This document shows positions 55,857 to 64,000 of a stretch of 64,000 bases of DNA, in pieces. The position numbers and the translations under genes are program-made. Under the pieces are notes generated by a model. That model did no database searches and was not told the origin of the DNA. It saw only the letters and a list, made by a program, of their open reading frames with translations. The stretch is from Izhakiella australiensis (GTDB lineage Bacteria > Pseudomonadota > Gammaproteobacteria > Enterobacterales > Enterobacteriaceae): positions 1 to 64,000 of the forward strand of contig NZ_MRUL01000008.1 of the NCBI RefSeq assembly GCF_002006995.1, given 5' to 3'. Each line of letters starts with the position of its first letter. Position 1 is the first letter of the stretch.

Positions 55857-56203
55857 ACACCTTCGTTTGTCATACTCATTTGAAATAATCTAATCTTACC
55901 CGCCCATTCGCATTATATTTTTTAATGCGAACGCCAACTTTATGAAGTTATTTTTCAGCTATAAACGCCGTTATCTTTAATAATGGTCTGCAATCAGAGC
56001 CATAAACCATGCCATTTGTGCGTAATAACACAGTAATCCAGTGAAAAACCCTGGAGAATAGCGGCTCTGGGATGGCCTGGTCAGCCGGCTTCGCCCTCGT
56101 ATACCTTATGGTTATCCGCCGCGAACGATGGTAACTTCAGAGAAAAGGTAACGTTTGCGTAGCGCAAACCGGGCTGAAAATATCTTGGCTAATGGAAATA
56201 ACG
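55857..56203 (+). promoter_or_regulatory. gcvTHP promoter region
   Basis: 350 bp without a gene. In E. coli this region binds GcvA, Lrp and PurR; CTAAT, the short GcvA motif, occurs at 55890 and near 56185. The upstream third is strongly AT-rich, fitting Lrp or curved DNA. No glycine riboswitch aptamer pattern is visible. Confidence 0.4.
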
Positions 56204-57301
56204 ATGACTCAGCATACCCCCCTGTTCGAACAGCATCAGACGTGCGGCGCCCGCATGGTGGACTTTCATGGTTGGATGATGCCGCTGCACTATGGTTCGC
56301 AGATGGATGAGCACCATGCCGTGCGTAGTGACGCTGGCATGTTTGATGTTTCCCACATGACGATTGTTGATCTGCACGGTGCGCGCACCCGTGAATTCCT
56401 GCGCTATCTGCTGGCTAACGACGTGGCAAAGCTGACCCAGCCGGGTAAAGCGCTTTACACCGCCATGCTGAACGCCTCGGGCGGCGTCATCGACGATCTG
56501 ATCGTTTACTTTATGACCGAGGATTATTTCCGACTGGTGGTGAACTCGGCCACGCGGGAAAAAGATCTCGCCTGGATTCGCGGTCATGCTGAAGGCTATG
56601 GCGTTACTCTGACCGAACGTGATGACCTGGCGCTGATCGCCGTACAGGGCCCCAACGCCCAGCAAAAAGCGCGGAGCTTATTGAGCGATGCCCAGCGTGA
56701 AGCGGTCGCCGATATGAAGCCTTTCTTCGGTGTACAGGCCGGCGATCTGTTTATTGCCACGACCGGCTATACCGGTGAGGCTGGCTATGAGATCGCGTTG
56801 CCGCAGCAGCAGGCGGCGGCATTCTGGCAGCAGCTGGTAGCCGCCGGCGTGAAGCCTGCCGGCCTCGGCGCCCGTGATACGCTGCGTCTGGAAGCCGGGA
56901 TGAACCTTTACGGCCAGGAAATGGACGAGCGCGTTTCACCGCTGGCGGCCAATATGGGCTGGACCATCGCCTGGCAGCCGGAATCACGCGATTTTATTGG
57001 CCGCGCCGCGCTGGAAGCTCAGCGCGAGCAGGGAACCGAGCAGCTGGTCGGTTTAATCATGACGGAGAAAGGCGTACTGCGTAACGAGCTGCCGGTGCGT
57101 TTTACCGCCAGTGATGGCAGCGCAGCAGAAGGTGTGATTACCAGCGGTTCATTTTCACCAACGCTCGGTTGCAGCATTGCACTGGCGCGCGTCCCGGCTG
57201 GCATTGGCGAACAGGCCATCGTTCAGATCCGCAACCGTGAGATGCCGGTAAAAGTGACTAAACCCGTTTTTGTTCGTGCCGGTAAGCCGGTCGCCCAGTA
57301 A
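56204..57301 (+). CDS. gcvT: Glycine cleavage system T protein (aminomethyltransferase)
   Basis: 365 aa. Transfers the aminomethyl carbon from lipoyl-H protein to tetrahydrofolate, releasing ammonia. [41 protein letters not shown] and [18 protein letters not shown] with the folate-binding acidic residues are present. The family start [11 protein letters not shown] is four codons inside the longest frame. First gene of gcvT-gcvH-gcvP, 25 bp before gcvH. Confidence 0.97.
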   Translation: MTQHTPLFEQHQTCGARMVDFHGWMMPLHYGSQMDEHHAVRSDAGMFDVSHMTIVDLHGARTREFLRYLLANDVAKLTQPGKALYTAMLNASGGVIDDLIVYFMTEDYFRLVVNSATREKDLAWIRGHAEGYGVTLTERDDLALIAVQGPNAQQKARSLLSDAQREAVADMKPFFGVQAGDLFIATTGYTGEAGYEIALPQQQAAAFWQQLVAAGVKPAGLGARDTLRLEAGMNLYGQEMDERVSPLAANMGWTIAWQPESRDFIGRAALEAQREQGTEQLVGLIMTEKGVLRNELPVRFTASDGSAAEGVITSGSFSPTLGCSIALARVPAGIGEQAIVQIRNREMPVKVTKPVFVRAGKPVAQ

Positions 57302-57326
57302 TTTTATTTTTAGGAGAAGCCAGGCA

Positions 57327-57713
57327 ATGAGCAATGTACCAAATGAACTGAAATATCGTGAAAGCCATGAGTGGGTCCGTAAAGAAGCCGATGGCACTTT
57401 CACCGTCGGTATTACCGAGCACGCCCAGGAGCTATTGGGCGATATGGTGTTTGTTGACCTGCCGGAAATCGGCGCCACCTTCAGCGCAGGCGATGATTGT
57501 GCCGTTGCCGAGTCGGTAAAGGCCGCGTCCGATATTTACGCGCCGATCGGCGGTGAAATTGTCGAGGTTAACAGCGCGCTTGAAGCCGAGCCCGAGCTGG
57601 TTAACAGCGCCCCATACGCCGGCGGATGGCTGTTCAAAATCAAAGCCAGCGATGAAAGCGAGCTGGATTCGCTGCTGGACGCGGATGCGTATAAAGCTTC
57701 CATCGAAGAGTAA
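57327..57713 (+). CDS. gcvH: Glycine cleavage system H protein
   Basis: 128 aa. Lipoyl carrier that shuttles the aminomethyl group between P, T and L proteins. The lipoylated Lys lies in [17 protein letters not shown]; the start [20 protein letters not shown] is conserved. ATG 57327 has AGGAGAA upstream; the frame is open further left inside gcvT. A hairpin separates it from gcvP. Confidence 0.97.
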   Translation: MSNVPNELKYRESHEWVRKEADGTFTVGITEHAQELLGDMVFVDLPEIGATFSAGDDCAVAESVKAASDIYAPIGGEIVEVNSALEAEPELVNSAPYAGGWLFKIKASDESELDSLLDADAYKASIEE

Positions 57714-57722
57714 TGTGTTGCC

Positions 57723-57746
57723 ACGCCGGGCGCGAGTGCCCGGCGT
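57723..57746. other. Hairpin between gcvH and gcvP
   Basis: Perfect 9-bp stem ACGCCGGGC / GCCCGGCGT with loop GCGAGT, 10 bp after the gcvH stop, with no T tract. It resembles a REP-type stem and may stabilise the upstream mRNA, setting gcvTH expression apart from gcvP. Confidence 0.6.
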
Positions 57747-57795
57747 ACCTACAGACCGACCTTTAGACTCACGCCCGTATCAGGATTGACCGCTA

Positions 57796-60669
57796 ATGAC
57801 TCAGACACTCAGCCAGCTTGAACATAACGGTGCCTTTATTGAGCGCCACATTGGTCCTTCTGCCGAACAGCAGGAGGCAATGTTGCAGGCCACAGGAGCC
57901 CGCTCCCTTGATGAACTGACCGCCAGCATTGTGCCTGCGGATATTCAGCTTCCGGCGCCGCCTGCCATCGGCGACGCGCTGACCGAACATCAGGCGCTGG
58001 CCGAGCTGAAGGCGATCGCCAGTCAGAATCAGCGTTACAAATCCTATATCGGCATGGGATATACCCCGGTCCTGACGCCGCCGGTTATCCTGCGTAATAT
58101 GCTGGAAAATCCCGGCTGGTATACCGCTTATACCCCTTACCAGCCAGAGGTTTCCCAGGGCCGTCTTGAGGCGCTGCTTAACTTTCAGCAGGTAACTATC
58201 GATCTGACCGGCCTTGACGTAGCCTCGGCTTCATTGCTGGATGAGGCTACCGCCGCTGCGGAAGCGATGGCGATGGCTAAACGCATCAGCAAGCTGAAAG
58301 GGGCCAATAAGTTTTTTATTGCCGATGATGTTCACCCTCAGACGCTGGACGTGATGCGCACCCGTGCCGAAACCTTCGGCTTTGAGATTTTGGTGGATAA
58401 AGCGGATAAAGCGCTGGACCATCAGGATCTGTTCGGCGTGCTGCTGCAGCAGGTAGGCACCACTGGCGAAGTACATGATTATCGCGCGCTGATTGCTGAT
58501 ATTAAGGCGCGTAAAGTGATAGTCAGCGTCGCCGCTGACTTTATGGCGCTGGTAATGCTGGATGCACCGGGCAAGCAGGGCGCTGACATCGTTTTTGGCT
58601 CCGCCCAACGCTTCGGCGTTCCTATGGGCTATGGCGGTCCGCATGCCGCTTTCTTCGCCGCGCGCGATGAGCATAAGCGTTCGATGCCGGGACGTATTAT
58701 TGGCGTTTCCCGCGATGCCGCAGGCAATACCGCGCTGCGTATGGCAATGCAAACGCGCGAGCAGCATATTCGTCGTGAAAAAGCTAACTCCAATATTTGT
58801 ACATCTCAGGTGCTGCTGGCTAATATCGCCGGATTGTACGCGGTCTATCATGGACCGGCTGGCCTGAAGCGCATTGCTACACGCATCCATCGCCTGGCCG
58901 ATATTCTGGCGGCAGGTCTGACGCAGTCCGGTATGACGCTCCGCCACTCCTGCTGGTTTGACACGCTTACCGTCGAGGTGGCCGATAAGGCCGCGGTGCT
59001 GGACCGCGCGCTCAGCTTCGGTGTGAATCTGCGTACCGATGTTCTGAATGCGGTGGCAATTACCCTTGATGAAACCACCACCCGCGAAGATGTCACTACG
59101 CTGCTGGCTATTTTGCTGGGTGATGACCACGGTCTTAATATTGATACCCTTGACGGTGCCTTGCTGAAAGCAACCCCGTCGATTTCCGCTGAGCTGCTGC
59201 GTCAGGATGACATACTGACCCATCCGGTATTTAACCGTCATCACAGCGAAACTGAGATGATGCGTTATATGCATAGCCTTGAGAAAAAGGACCTGGCTCT
59301 GAACCAGGCGATGATCCCGCTTGGCTCCTGCACGATGAAGCTTAATGCGGCGGCGGAAATGATCCCGATTACCTGGCCGGAATTCGCCGATCTGCATCCG
59401 TTCTGTCCGGCGAATCAGGCGGCGGGCTACCTGCAGATGATTGGTCAGCTATCACAGTGGCTGGTGCAGCTAACCGGCTACGATGCGCTCTGCATGCAGC
59501 CAAACTCCGGCGCGCAGGGCGAATATGCCGGACTGCTGGCAATCCGTCGCTATCATGAAAGTCGTAACGAAGGCCAGCGTCATATCTGCCTGATCCCAAG
59601 TTCCGCTCATGGTACTAACCCGGCATCGGCACAGATGGCCGGCATGGGCGTGGTGGTGGTGGCCTGTGATAAACAGGGCAATATCGATTTGCACGACCTG
59701 CGCACAAAATCAGAAGCCGCTGGCGACGCCCTCTCCTGCATTATGGTGACCTACCCCTCTACCCACGGCGTATATGAAGAGACGATCCGCGAGGTGTGCC
59801 AGATCGTTCATCAGTACGGCGGCCAGGTCTATCTTGACGGCGCCAACATGAACGCGCAGGTGGGTATTACCACGCCTGGCTACATTGGCGCCGACGTTTC
59901 GCACCTGAATCTGCACAAAACTTTCTGCATTCCGCACGGCGGCGGCGGCCCCGGTATGGGACCGATCGGGGTGAAAGCGCATCTGGCGCCTTTTGTGCCT
60001 GGTCACAGCGTGGTGCAAATTGACGGCGTGCTGACCCAGCAGGGGGCCGTATCCGCGGCGCCGTTCGGCAGCGCCTCTATCCTGCCAATTAGCTGGATGT
60101 ATATCCGCATGATGGGCGCCGGAGGGCTCAAGCAGGCCAGCCAGGTGGCGATACTGAATGCTAACTATATTGCAACGCGCCTCGCCTCCGCGTATCCGGT
60201 GCTGTATACCGGCCGCGATGGTCGCGTAGCCCATGAATGTATTCTCGATATTCGCCCGCTGAAAGAGCGCACCGGTATCAGCGAACTGGATATTGCTAAA
60301 CGCCTTATCGACTATGGTTTCCATGCGCCGACGATGTCTTTCCCGGTTGCCGGCACCTTAATGGTTGAGCCAACCGAGTCTGAAAGTAAAATTGAGCTGG
60401 ATCGCTTTGTCGACGCCATGCTGGCAATTCGCATGGAGATTGACCGCGTAGAGGCCGGCGAGTGGCCACTTGAGGATAACCCTCTGGTTAATGCGCCTCA
60501 TACCCAGCTGGAGATGGTTAGCGAATGGGCGCATCCTTACAGCCGCGAGCTGGCCGTTTTCCCGGTGAGCAGTGAGAATAAATACTGGCCAGCGGTGAAG
60601 CGTCTCGACGATGTGTTCGGCGACCGTAATCTGTTCTGCTCCTGCGTGCCGATGAGCGATTATCAGTAA
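57796..60669 (+). CDS. gcvP: Glycine dehydrogenase (decarboxylating), P protein
   Basis: 957 aa, the E. coli length. PLP enzyme that decarboxylates glycine and passes the aminomethyl group to H protein. A one-chain enzyme with two halves: the N-terminal half ([38 protein letters not shown]) and the C-terminal half holding the PLP lysine in [21 protein letters not shown] minor hairpin lies upstream and a strong terminator downstream. Confidence 0.97.
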   Translation: MTQTLSQLEHNGAFIERHIGPSAEQQEAMLQATGARSLDELTASIVPADIQLPAPPAIGDALTEHQALAELKAIASQNQRYKSYIGMGYTPVLTPPVILRNMLENPGWYTAYTPYQPEVSQGRLEALLNFQQVTIDLTGLDVASASLLDEATAAAEAMAMAKRISKLKGANKFFIADDVHPQTLDVMRTRAETFGFEILVDKADKALDHQDLFGVLLQQVGTTGEVHDYRALIADIKARKVIVSVAADFMALVMLDAPGKQGADIVFGSAQRFGVPMGYGGPHAAFFAARDEHKRSMPGRIIGVSRDAAGNTALRMAMQTREQHIRREKANSNICTSQVLLANIAGLYAVYHGPAGLKRIATRIHRLADILAAGLTQSGMTLRHSCWFDTLTVEVADKAAVLDRALSFGVNLRTDVLNAVAITLDETTTREDVTTLLAILLGDDHGLNIDTLDGALLKATPSISAELLRQDDILTHPVFNRHHSETEMMRYMHSLEKKDLALNQAMIPLGSCTMKLNAAAEMIPITWPEFADLHPFCPANQAAGYLQMIGQLSQWLVQLTGYDALCMQPNSGAQGEYAGLLAIRRYHESRNEGQRHICLIPSSAHGTNPASAQMAGMGVVVVACDKQGNIDLHDLRTKSEAAGDALSCIMVTYPSTHGVYEETIREVCQIVHQYGGQVYLDGANMNAQVGITTPGYIGADVSHLNLHKTFCIPHGGGGPGMGPIGVKAHLAPFVPGHSVVQIDGVLTQQGAVSAAPFGSASILPISWMYIRMMGAGGLKQASQVAILNANYIATRLASAYPVLYTGRDGRVAHECILDIRPLKERTGISELDIAKRLIDYGFHAPTMSFPVAGTLMVEPTESESKIELDRFVDAMLAIRMEIDRVEAGEWPLEDNPLVNAPHTQLEMVSEWAHPYSRELAVFPVSSENKYWPAVKRLDDVFGDRNLFCSCVPMSDYQ

Positions 60670-60686
60670 ACAGGATTTTAATTTTC

Positions 60687-60710
60687 AGCCCGGTTTATCC
60701 GGGCTTTTTT
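60687..60710 (+). terminator. gcv operon terminator
   Basis: AGCCCGG-TTTAT-CCGGGCT (60687-60705) followed by TTTTT, 17 bp after the gcvP stop. Confidence 0.93.
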
Positions 60711-60790
60711 ATGTCCCGGGCTGGCCGTAGATTATTTTGCTGGCCGACGATATGCTGGGCATTGTTGTCAAAATGTTAAGCGGAACCACG

Positions 60791-61534
60791 ATGGATACCA
60801 TTCTTATTACCGGCGCCAGCCGTGGCATCGGACGGGCGACGGCGCTGCTGCTGGCGGCTGGCGGTCACCAGATTGCAGTTAACTATCGGCAGCGCGCCGA
60901 TGCCGCCGAACAGGTGGTGGATGCCATTACGGCCGCTGGCGGTAAGGCGTTTTCCGTTGCGGCTGATATCAGTGAGGAAGCGCAGGTTGAGCACATGTTT
61001 GCCGTACTGGATCAGCGCGGCGCGCGTCTCACCGGTCTGGTGAATAATGCGGGTATTTTATTTCGCCAGGGACGCGTTGAAACGCTGGATGCTGCGCGTA
61101 TCAACCGTACTTTTGCCACCAACGTCACGGGTACCTTCCTTTGCTGTCGTGAAGCGATAAAGCGCATGGGCACCCATTGCGGCGGTCAGGGTGGGGCCAT
61201 TGTTAACGTTTCCTCAGCAGCCTCACGCGTCGGCGCCCCCGGCGAATATGTCGACTATGCGGCATCAAAGGGCGCCATGGATACTCTCACCAAAGGCCTG
61301 TCGCTGGAGGTGGCTGCTCAGGGGATCCGGGTTAACGGCGTCAGGCCGGGCTTTATCTATACTGAAATGCACGCCGACGGCGGCGAAGCCGGACGCGTCG
61401 ATCGCATTGCGCCTGCGATTCCCATGCAGCGCGGTGGCCAGCCGGAAGAGATCGCTCGCATCATTGCCTGGCTATTAAGCGATGAGGCATCCTATGTGAC
61501 CGGCAGCATCATTGACGCCGCAGGCGGGCGCTAA
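60791..61534 (+). CDS. ygfF: SDR-family oxidoreductase YgfF
   Basis: 247 aa. Short-chain dehydrogenase: TGASRGIGRATALLL (cofactor loop), NNAGIL, the catalytic Ser in VSSAASRVG and YVDYAASKGA with Tyr/Lys, and a C-terminal RGGQPEEIARIIAWLLSDEASYV pattern. It aligns with E. coli YgfF throughout; the substrate is unknown. The start at 60791 (MDTILITGAS) is preferred to 60737, which adds residues not found in the family. In E. coli it also lies next to gcvP; bglA is missing here. Confidence 0.92.
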   Translation: MDTILITGASRGIGRATALLLAAGGHQIAVNYRQRADAAEQVVDAITAAGGKAFSVAADISEEAQVEHMFAVLDQRGARLTGLVNNAGILFRQGRVETLDAARINRTFATNVTGTFLCCREAIKRMGTHCGGQGGAIVNVSSAASRVGAPGEYVDYAASKGAMDTLTKGLSLEVAAQGIRVNGVRPGFIYTEMHADGGEAGRVDRIAPAIPMQRGGQPEEIARIIAWLLSDEASYVTGSIIDAAGGR

Positions 61535-61611
61535 AAGATCTGCCGGCTTTGCTCAACGCGCCTCTTGCAGCCTGCGATAGCAGACCGAAAACGCACCATC
61601 CCCGGCACAAA

Positions 61612-61637
61612 TGCACGCTGATTGTCATCAGCGTGCA
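61612..61637. other. 11-bp inverted repeat in the ygfF-trhA gap
   Basis: TGCACGCTGAT and ATCAGCGTGCA are separated by TGTC, an uninterrupted 11-bp stem with a 4-base loop, 78 bp after ygfF. No T tract on the right. Otherwise 61535-61858 contains no gene; the last 100 bp hold the trhA promoter region. Confidence 0.6.
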
Positions 61638-61858
61638 ATAAAACCGTGCCAGCTTGTCGCACATTAGTCCGGCTTGCTGCGCGTGGCATGCATCCTCTCT
61701 CTTCGCAGTTGATGACATCAAAAACTTACAGTTTATTTTTTAGCGTACACTTGTACACTCAAATGGCACTCAGGTAAGCTGGTTTCGTTTTGAGCGCCCG
61801 GGGTTTTTCGCCAGCCGCGGACGAAAGGTAGGTGAAGCAATATATTTGAGCGGAGAAT

Positions 61859-62518
61859 ATGCGGATGGCCGAGAGTTCTGCACTGGAAAAGGGATATTCA
61901 CTGGCCGAAGAGCTTGCCAATAGCATTAGCCATGGTATTGGCTGCGTGCTGGGAATTATTGGGCTGGTACTGATGCTGATGCAGGCGGTGGAGCTTAAGG
62001 CTGGTACCACGGCCATCGTCAGCTATTCGCTGTATGGCGGCAGCATTATTTTGCTGTTTCTGGCATCAACCCTTTACCACGCCGTTCCCTATGAGCGAGC
62101 GAAACGCTGGCTGAAAAAGGTAGACCACTGCGCCATTTACCTGCTAATTGCCGGTACCTACACCCCATTTTTACTGGTTGGCCTTAAATCAACGCTGGCG
62201 CATGTCCTGCTGGTCGTGGTCTGGCTGCTGGCGCTGATGGGGGTGATTTTTAAAATGGTATTTGCCCATCGCTTTAAGGCGCTATCGTTAATAACCTATC
62301 TGGCAATGGGCTGGCTATCGCTGATAATGGTGTATCAGCTGGCAATGAAGCTGTCGCCCTGGAGCGTATGGCTGCTGGCTATCGGCGGGGTGATTTATTC
62401 GCTGGGGGTAATTTTCTACGCGATTGAGCGCATACCTTATAACCATGCCATCTGGCACGCTTTTGTACTGGGTGGCAGCGCCAGCCACTTCTTTGCTATC
62501 TATCTGTACGTCAAATAA
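61859..62518 (+). CDS. trhA: TrhA/hemolysin III family membrane protein
   Basis: 219 aa with seven membrane segments, PAQR superfamily. The conserved [50 protein letters not shown] and [16 protein letters not shown] carry the His/Asp metal-binding set (SxxxH, H-x3-H). E. coli YqfA/TrhA affects membrane energetics and fatty-acid balance; it is not a proven toxin. Two ATGs (61859 and 61865) share the GGAG ribosome site; the choice is uncertain. Ends convergently with ygfZ. Confidence 0.93.
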   Translation: MRMAESSALEKGYSLAEELANSISHGIGCVLGIIGLVLMLMQAVELKAGTTAIVSYSLYGGSIILLFLASTLYHAVPYERAKRWLKKVDHCAIYLLIAGTYTPFLLVGLKSTLAHVLLVVVWLLALMGVIFKMVFAHRFKALSLITYLAMGWLSLIMVYQLAMKLSPWSVWLLAIGGVIYSLGVIFYAIERIPYNHAIWHAFVLGGSASHFFAIYLYVK

Positions 62519-62520
62519 AA

Positions 62521-62540
62521 CGGGGGATTTGCATCCCCCG
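62521..62540 (-). terminator. Terminator between trhA and ygfZ
   Basis: CGGGGGAT-TTGC-ATCCCCCG, perfect 8-bp stem. On the minus strand it is followed by TTTTATTT, so it serves ygfZ; it may also stop trhA. Confidence 0.85.
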
Positions 62541-62545
62541 CTATA

Positions 62546-63535
62546 TCAACTCTCTTCTGTCAGGCTGTAAGGCAGGGGCTGGATACGCAGCTTGCCGCCC
62601 TCATCGCCCTGCACGCGCAGCACGGTATCGGCGTCTAAATCATTGTTTAGCACCGCCTGCAGCCAGAGCTGTCCGTCATCGAGCTGCGCTGCGCTGAGAA
62701 TGGTGCCGGTGCGGCGCCAGTTTTCGCCCATCTGCATCTCCAGCGCATCGCCGCCTTGTGGAACCCGACCGGCCTGACCCGCCAGCCAGTAAAGCGCCCG
62801 CTTATTGGCGCCACGATACTTCGCCCGCGCCACCATTTCCTGACCGGTATAGCAGCCTTTTTTAAAGCTGATGGCATCCAGCGCCTGAAGATTAACTGCC
62901 TGCGGAATAAACTGCTCGCTGGCCGCGCTATCGAGCACGGGTATGCCGGCTTCTATATCCAGCGCCAGCCACTGCGGGCTGTTATTCAGCTGAATCTCTT
63001 TGCCCAGCTTTTCCTGCAGCTCGCCGACTTTTTGCGCCGGCAGAACCAGCAGAAAGCGCTCATCCGGCTGGCTGAAGAATAGCAGCGTGGTTTCATCTTC
63101 GGTGACCACCTGGTTTTCCGCGTCTGGCACAGAGGTGAACAGGTTGCTTAACGCTGCGCGGGCGCCGAAGCCGGCGATGCCAAGTACCACGGCGTCGTCA
63201 TCGGAGGCGATAGTCAGCTTGGCGAAAATCGCATATTTTTTCAGTTCGGCTATCTGCTTTTCCTCGATGCTGCGACGCACCAGGTAAGCGAGATGCTCGC
63301 CACGCCAGAACAGACGCAGATTGCTCCACATTTTGCCTTTGGCATCGCAGTGGGCGACCGGACGGTGCTGATTGTTTTGCAGCGCGGCAACGTCCAGCGT
63401 CAGCTGACCTTGCAGATAGCTGACGGCGTCCGGCCCGCTGACGTTAACCAGCGCCCACTCTTCCAGAGAAATGAGCGTAAGGGGTAACCGTGCTGAGGCC
63501 ACCGGCTGACGGGGAGGGAAAGCGAAACGGGTCAT
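62546..63535 (-). CDS. ygfZ: tRNA-modifying / Fe-S maturation protein YgfZ
   Basis: 329 aa, folate-binding relative of GcvT. The conserved [17 protein letters not shown] motif with the essential Cys lies near residue 230. YgfZ uses tetrahydrofolate to support assembly or repair of certain iron-sulfur enzymes such as MiaB. Divergent from sdhE, with the promoter region at 63536-63761. It stands near gcvT, also a folate protein, as in E. coli. Confidence 0.95.
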   Translation of the reverse strand: MTRFAFPPRQPVASARLPLTLISLEEWALVNVSGPDAVSYLQGQLTLDVAALQNNQHRPVAHCDAKGKMWSNLRLFWRGEHLAYLVRRSIEEKQIAELKKYAIFAKLTIASDDDAVVLGIAGFGARAALSNLFTSVPDAENQVVTEDETTLLFFSQPDERFLLVLPAQKVGELQEKLGKEIQLNNSPQWLALDIEAGIPVLDSAASEQFIPQAVNLQALDAISFKKGCYTGQEMVARAKYRGANKRALYWLAGQAGRVPQGGDALEMQMGENWRRTGTILSAAQLDDGQLWLQAVLNNDLDADTVLRVQGDEGGKLRIQPLPYSLTEES

Positions 63536-63761
63536 GGTGTTATCCTGAATCAGTCAGAAACGAGTAAGATCTGTTTTAATGGTAAAATAGCTGACTGCCT
63601 TTGCAACCAGTTTCCCTGCTTAGTGGCACAAATCGCGTGATGACCGCTAAATTTTTGTGGCTTTGCGGCCAGCTGCGCAAAGCGAGGATTTGTCCTTCAT
63701 GGCGCGGATAAAAAAGCGCTACACTAGGCAATCATTTTGTACAGAAGGAGCCCGCGGGTTT

Positions 63762-64000
63762 ATGGATATTAATGATAAAGCACGTATTCACTGGGCATGT
63801 CGTCGCGGCATGCTGGAGCTGGATATATCCATTATGCCTTTCTTCCGTTATGAATATGACAGTCTGAGTGACGGTGACAAGCAGCTGTTTATCCGGCTGC
63901 TGGAGCATCCGGACCCGGATCTTTTTAACTGGCTGATGAATCACGGCGAACCTGATGATTCCGGGCTTAAACGTATTGTCAGTCTGATTCAGGAGCGAAA
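63762..64000 (+). CDS. sdhE: FAD assembly factor SdhE (partial)
   Basis: 79 codons are inside the window; the family is about 88 aa, so the last few codons lie beyond base 64000. [19 protein letters not shown] contains the RGxxE-type motif that contacts the flavoprotein, and [19 protein letters not shown] follows. SdhE promotes covalent flavinylation of succinate dehydrogenase and fumarate reductase. GGAG lies 11 bp upstream of the ATG. Divergent from ygfZ, as in E. coli. Confidence 0.96.
   Translation, partial: MDINDKARIHWACRRGMLELDISIMPFFRYEYDSLSDGDKQLFIRLLEHPDPDLFNWLMNHGEPDDSGLKRIVSLIQER

Noticed and set aside
55857..56203. Glycine riboswitch before gcvT
   Set aside because: No tandem aptamer pattern is visible, and enterobacterial gcv operons use GcvA/GcvB control.

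Overview
The window is a chromosomal segment of an enterobacterium. Gene order and near-identical protein families (speC, mltC-yggX-mutY, trmB-yggL-yggN, hemW-rdgB-yggT-yggS/yggR, ruvX-yqgE-gshB-rsmE-endA-sprT-galP, metK/speA, loiP, tktA, epd-pgk-fbaA-mscS-argO-yggE/argP, rpiA-serA/ygfA-ssrS-zapA/ygfB-pepP-ubiH-ubiI, gcvTHP, ygfF, trhA, ygfZ/sdhE) match the E. coli K-12 pheV-to-sdhE stretch. Several E. coli genes are missing (nupG, ansB, yggM, yggU, the cmtAB region, bglA). Sequence divergence and the locally different content suggest a relative such as the Erwiniaceae (Pantoea/Erwinia/Mixta-like); the genus is an inference from memory and was not searched.

Bases 1-4.6 kb are the edge of a prophage: the end of a tail fibre gene, a macro-domain protein with an unusual His-rich tail, a tail-fibre assembly chaperone, an inward-facing autotransporter with degenerate tandem repeats, and two small phage-type genes. 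Bases 4.6-10.6 kb are the scar of an integrated element in tRNA-Phe. A 51-bp copy of the tRNA 3' part (4628-4678) and the intact tRNA-Phe gene (10499-10574) flank a 5.9-kb AT-richer segment. It holds a truncated ParA/Soj of the kind found at the att-distal end of SPI-7/PAPI-1-type ICEs, fused by deletion to the 5' stub of a formylglycine-generating enzyme gene. It also holds a Crp/Fnr-type regulator, a cysteine-type sulfatase, an MFS importer and two DUF202 membrane proteins, a cargo that parallels the E. coli yidGHJ(K) cluster.

From 10.6 kb the window is core chromosome. speC (ornithine decarboxylase) is preceded by a 37-codon ORF with a good ribosome site whose end resembles the SpeFL arrest peptide. 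An accessory TetR / UPF0261 / PEP-hydrolase-family operon lies between speC and mltC; its two enzymes correspond to the two halves of the plant Tm-1 protein. Between galP and metK there is a 2-kb gene-free stretch with about 100-bp and 366-bp tandem repeats containing conserved hairpins. The remaining genes serve polyamine synthesis (speC, speA, with metK supplying SAM), pentose phosphate/glycolysis (tktA, epd, pgk, fbaA, rpiA), serine/glycine one-carbon metabolism (serA, gcvTHP, ygfA, ygfZ), ubiquinone synthesis (ubiH, ubiI), glutathione synthesis, DNA/nucleotide quality control (mutY, yggX, rdgB, endA) and osmoprotection/export (mscS, argO). The one non-tRNA RNA gene seen is 6S RNA (ssrS).
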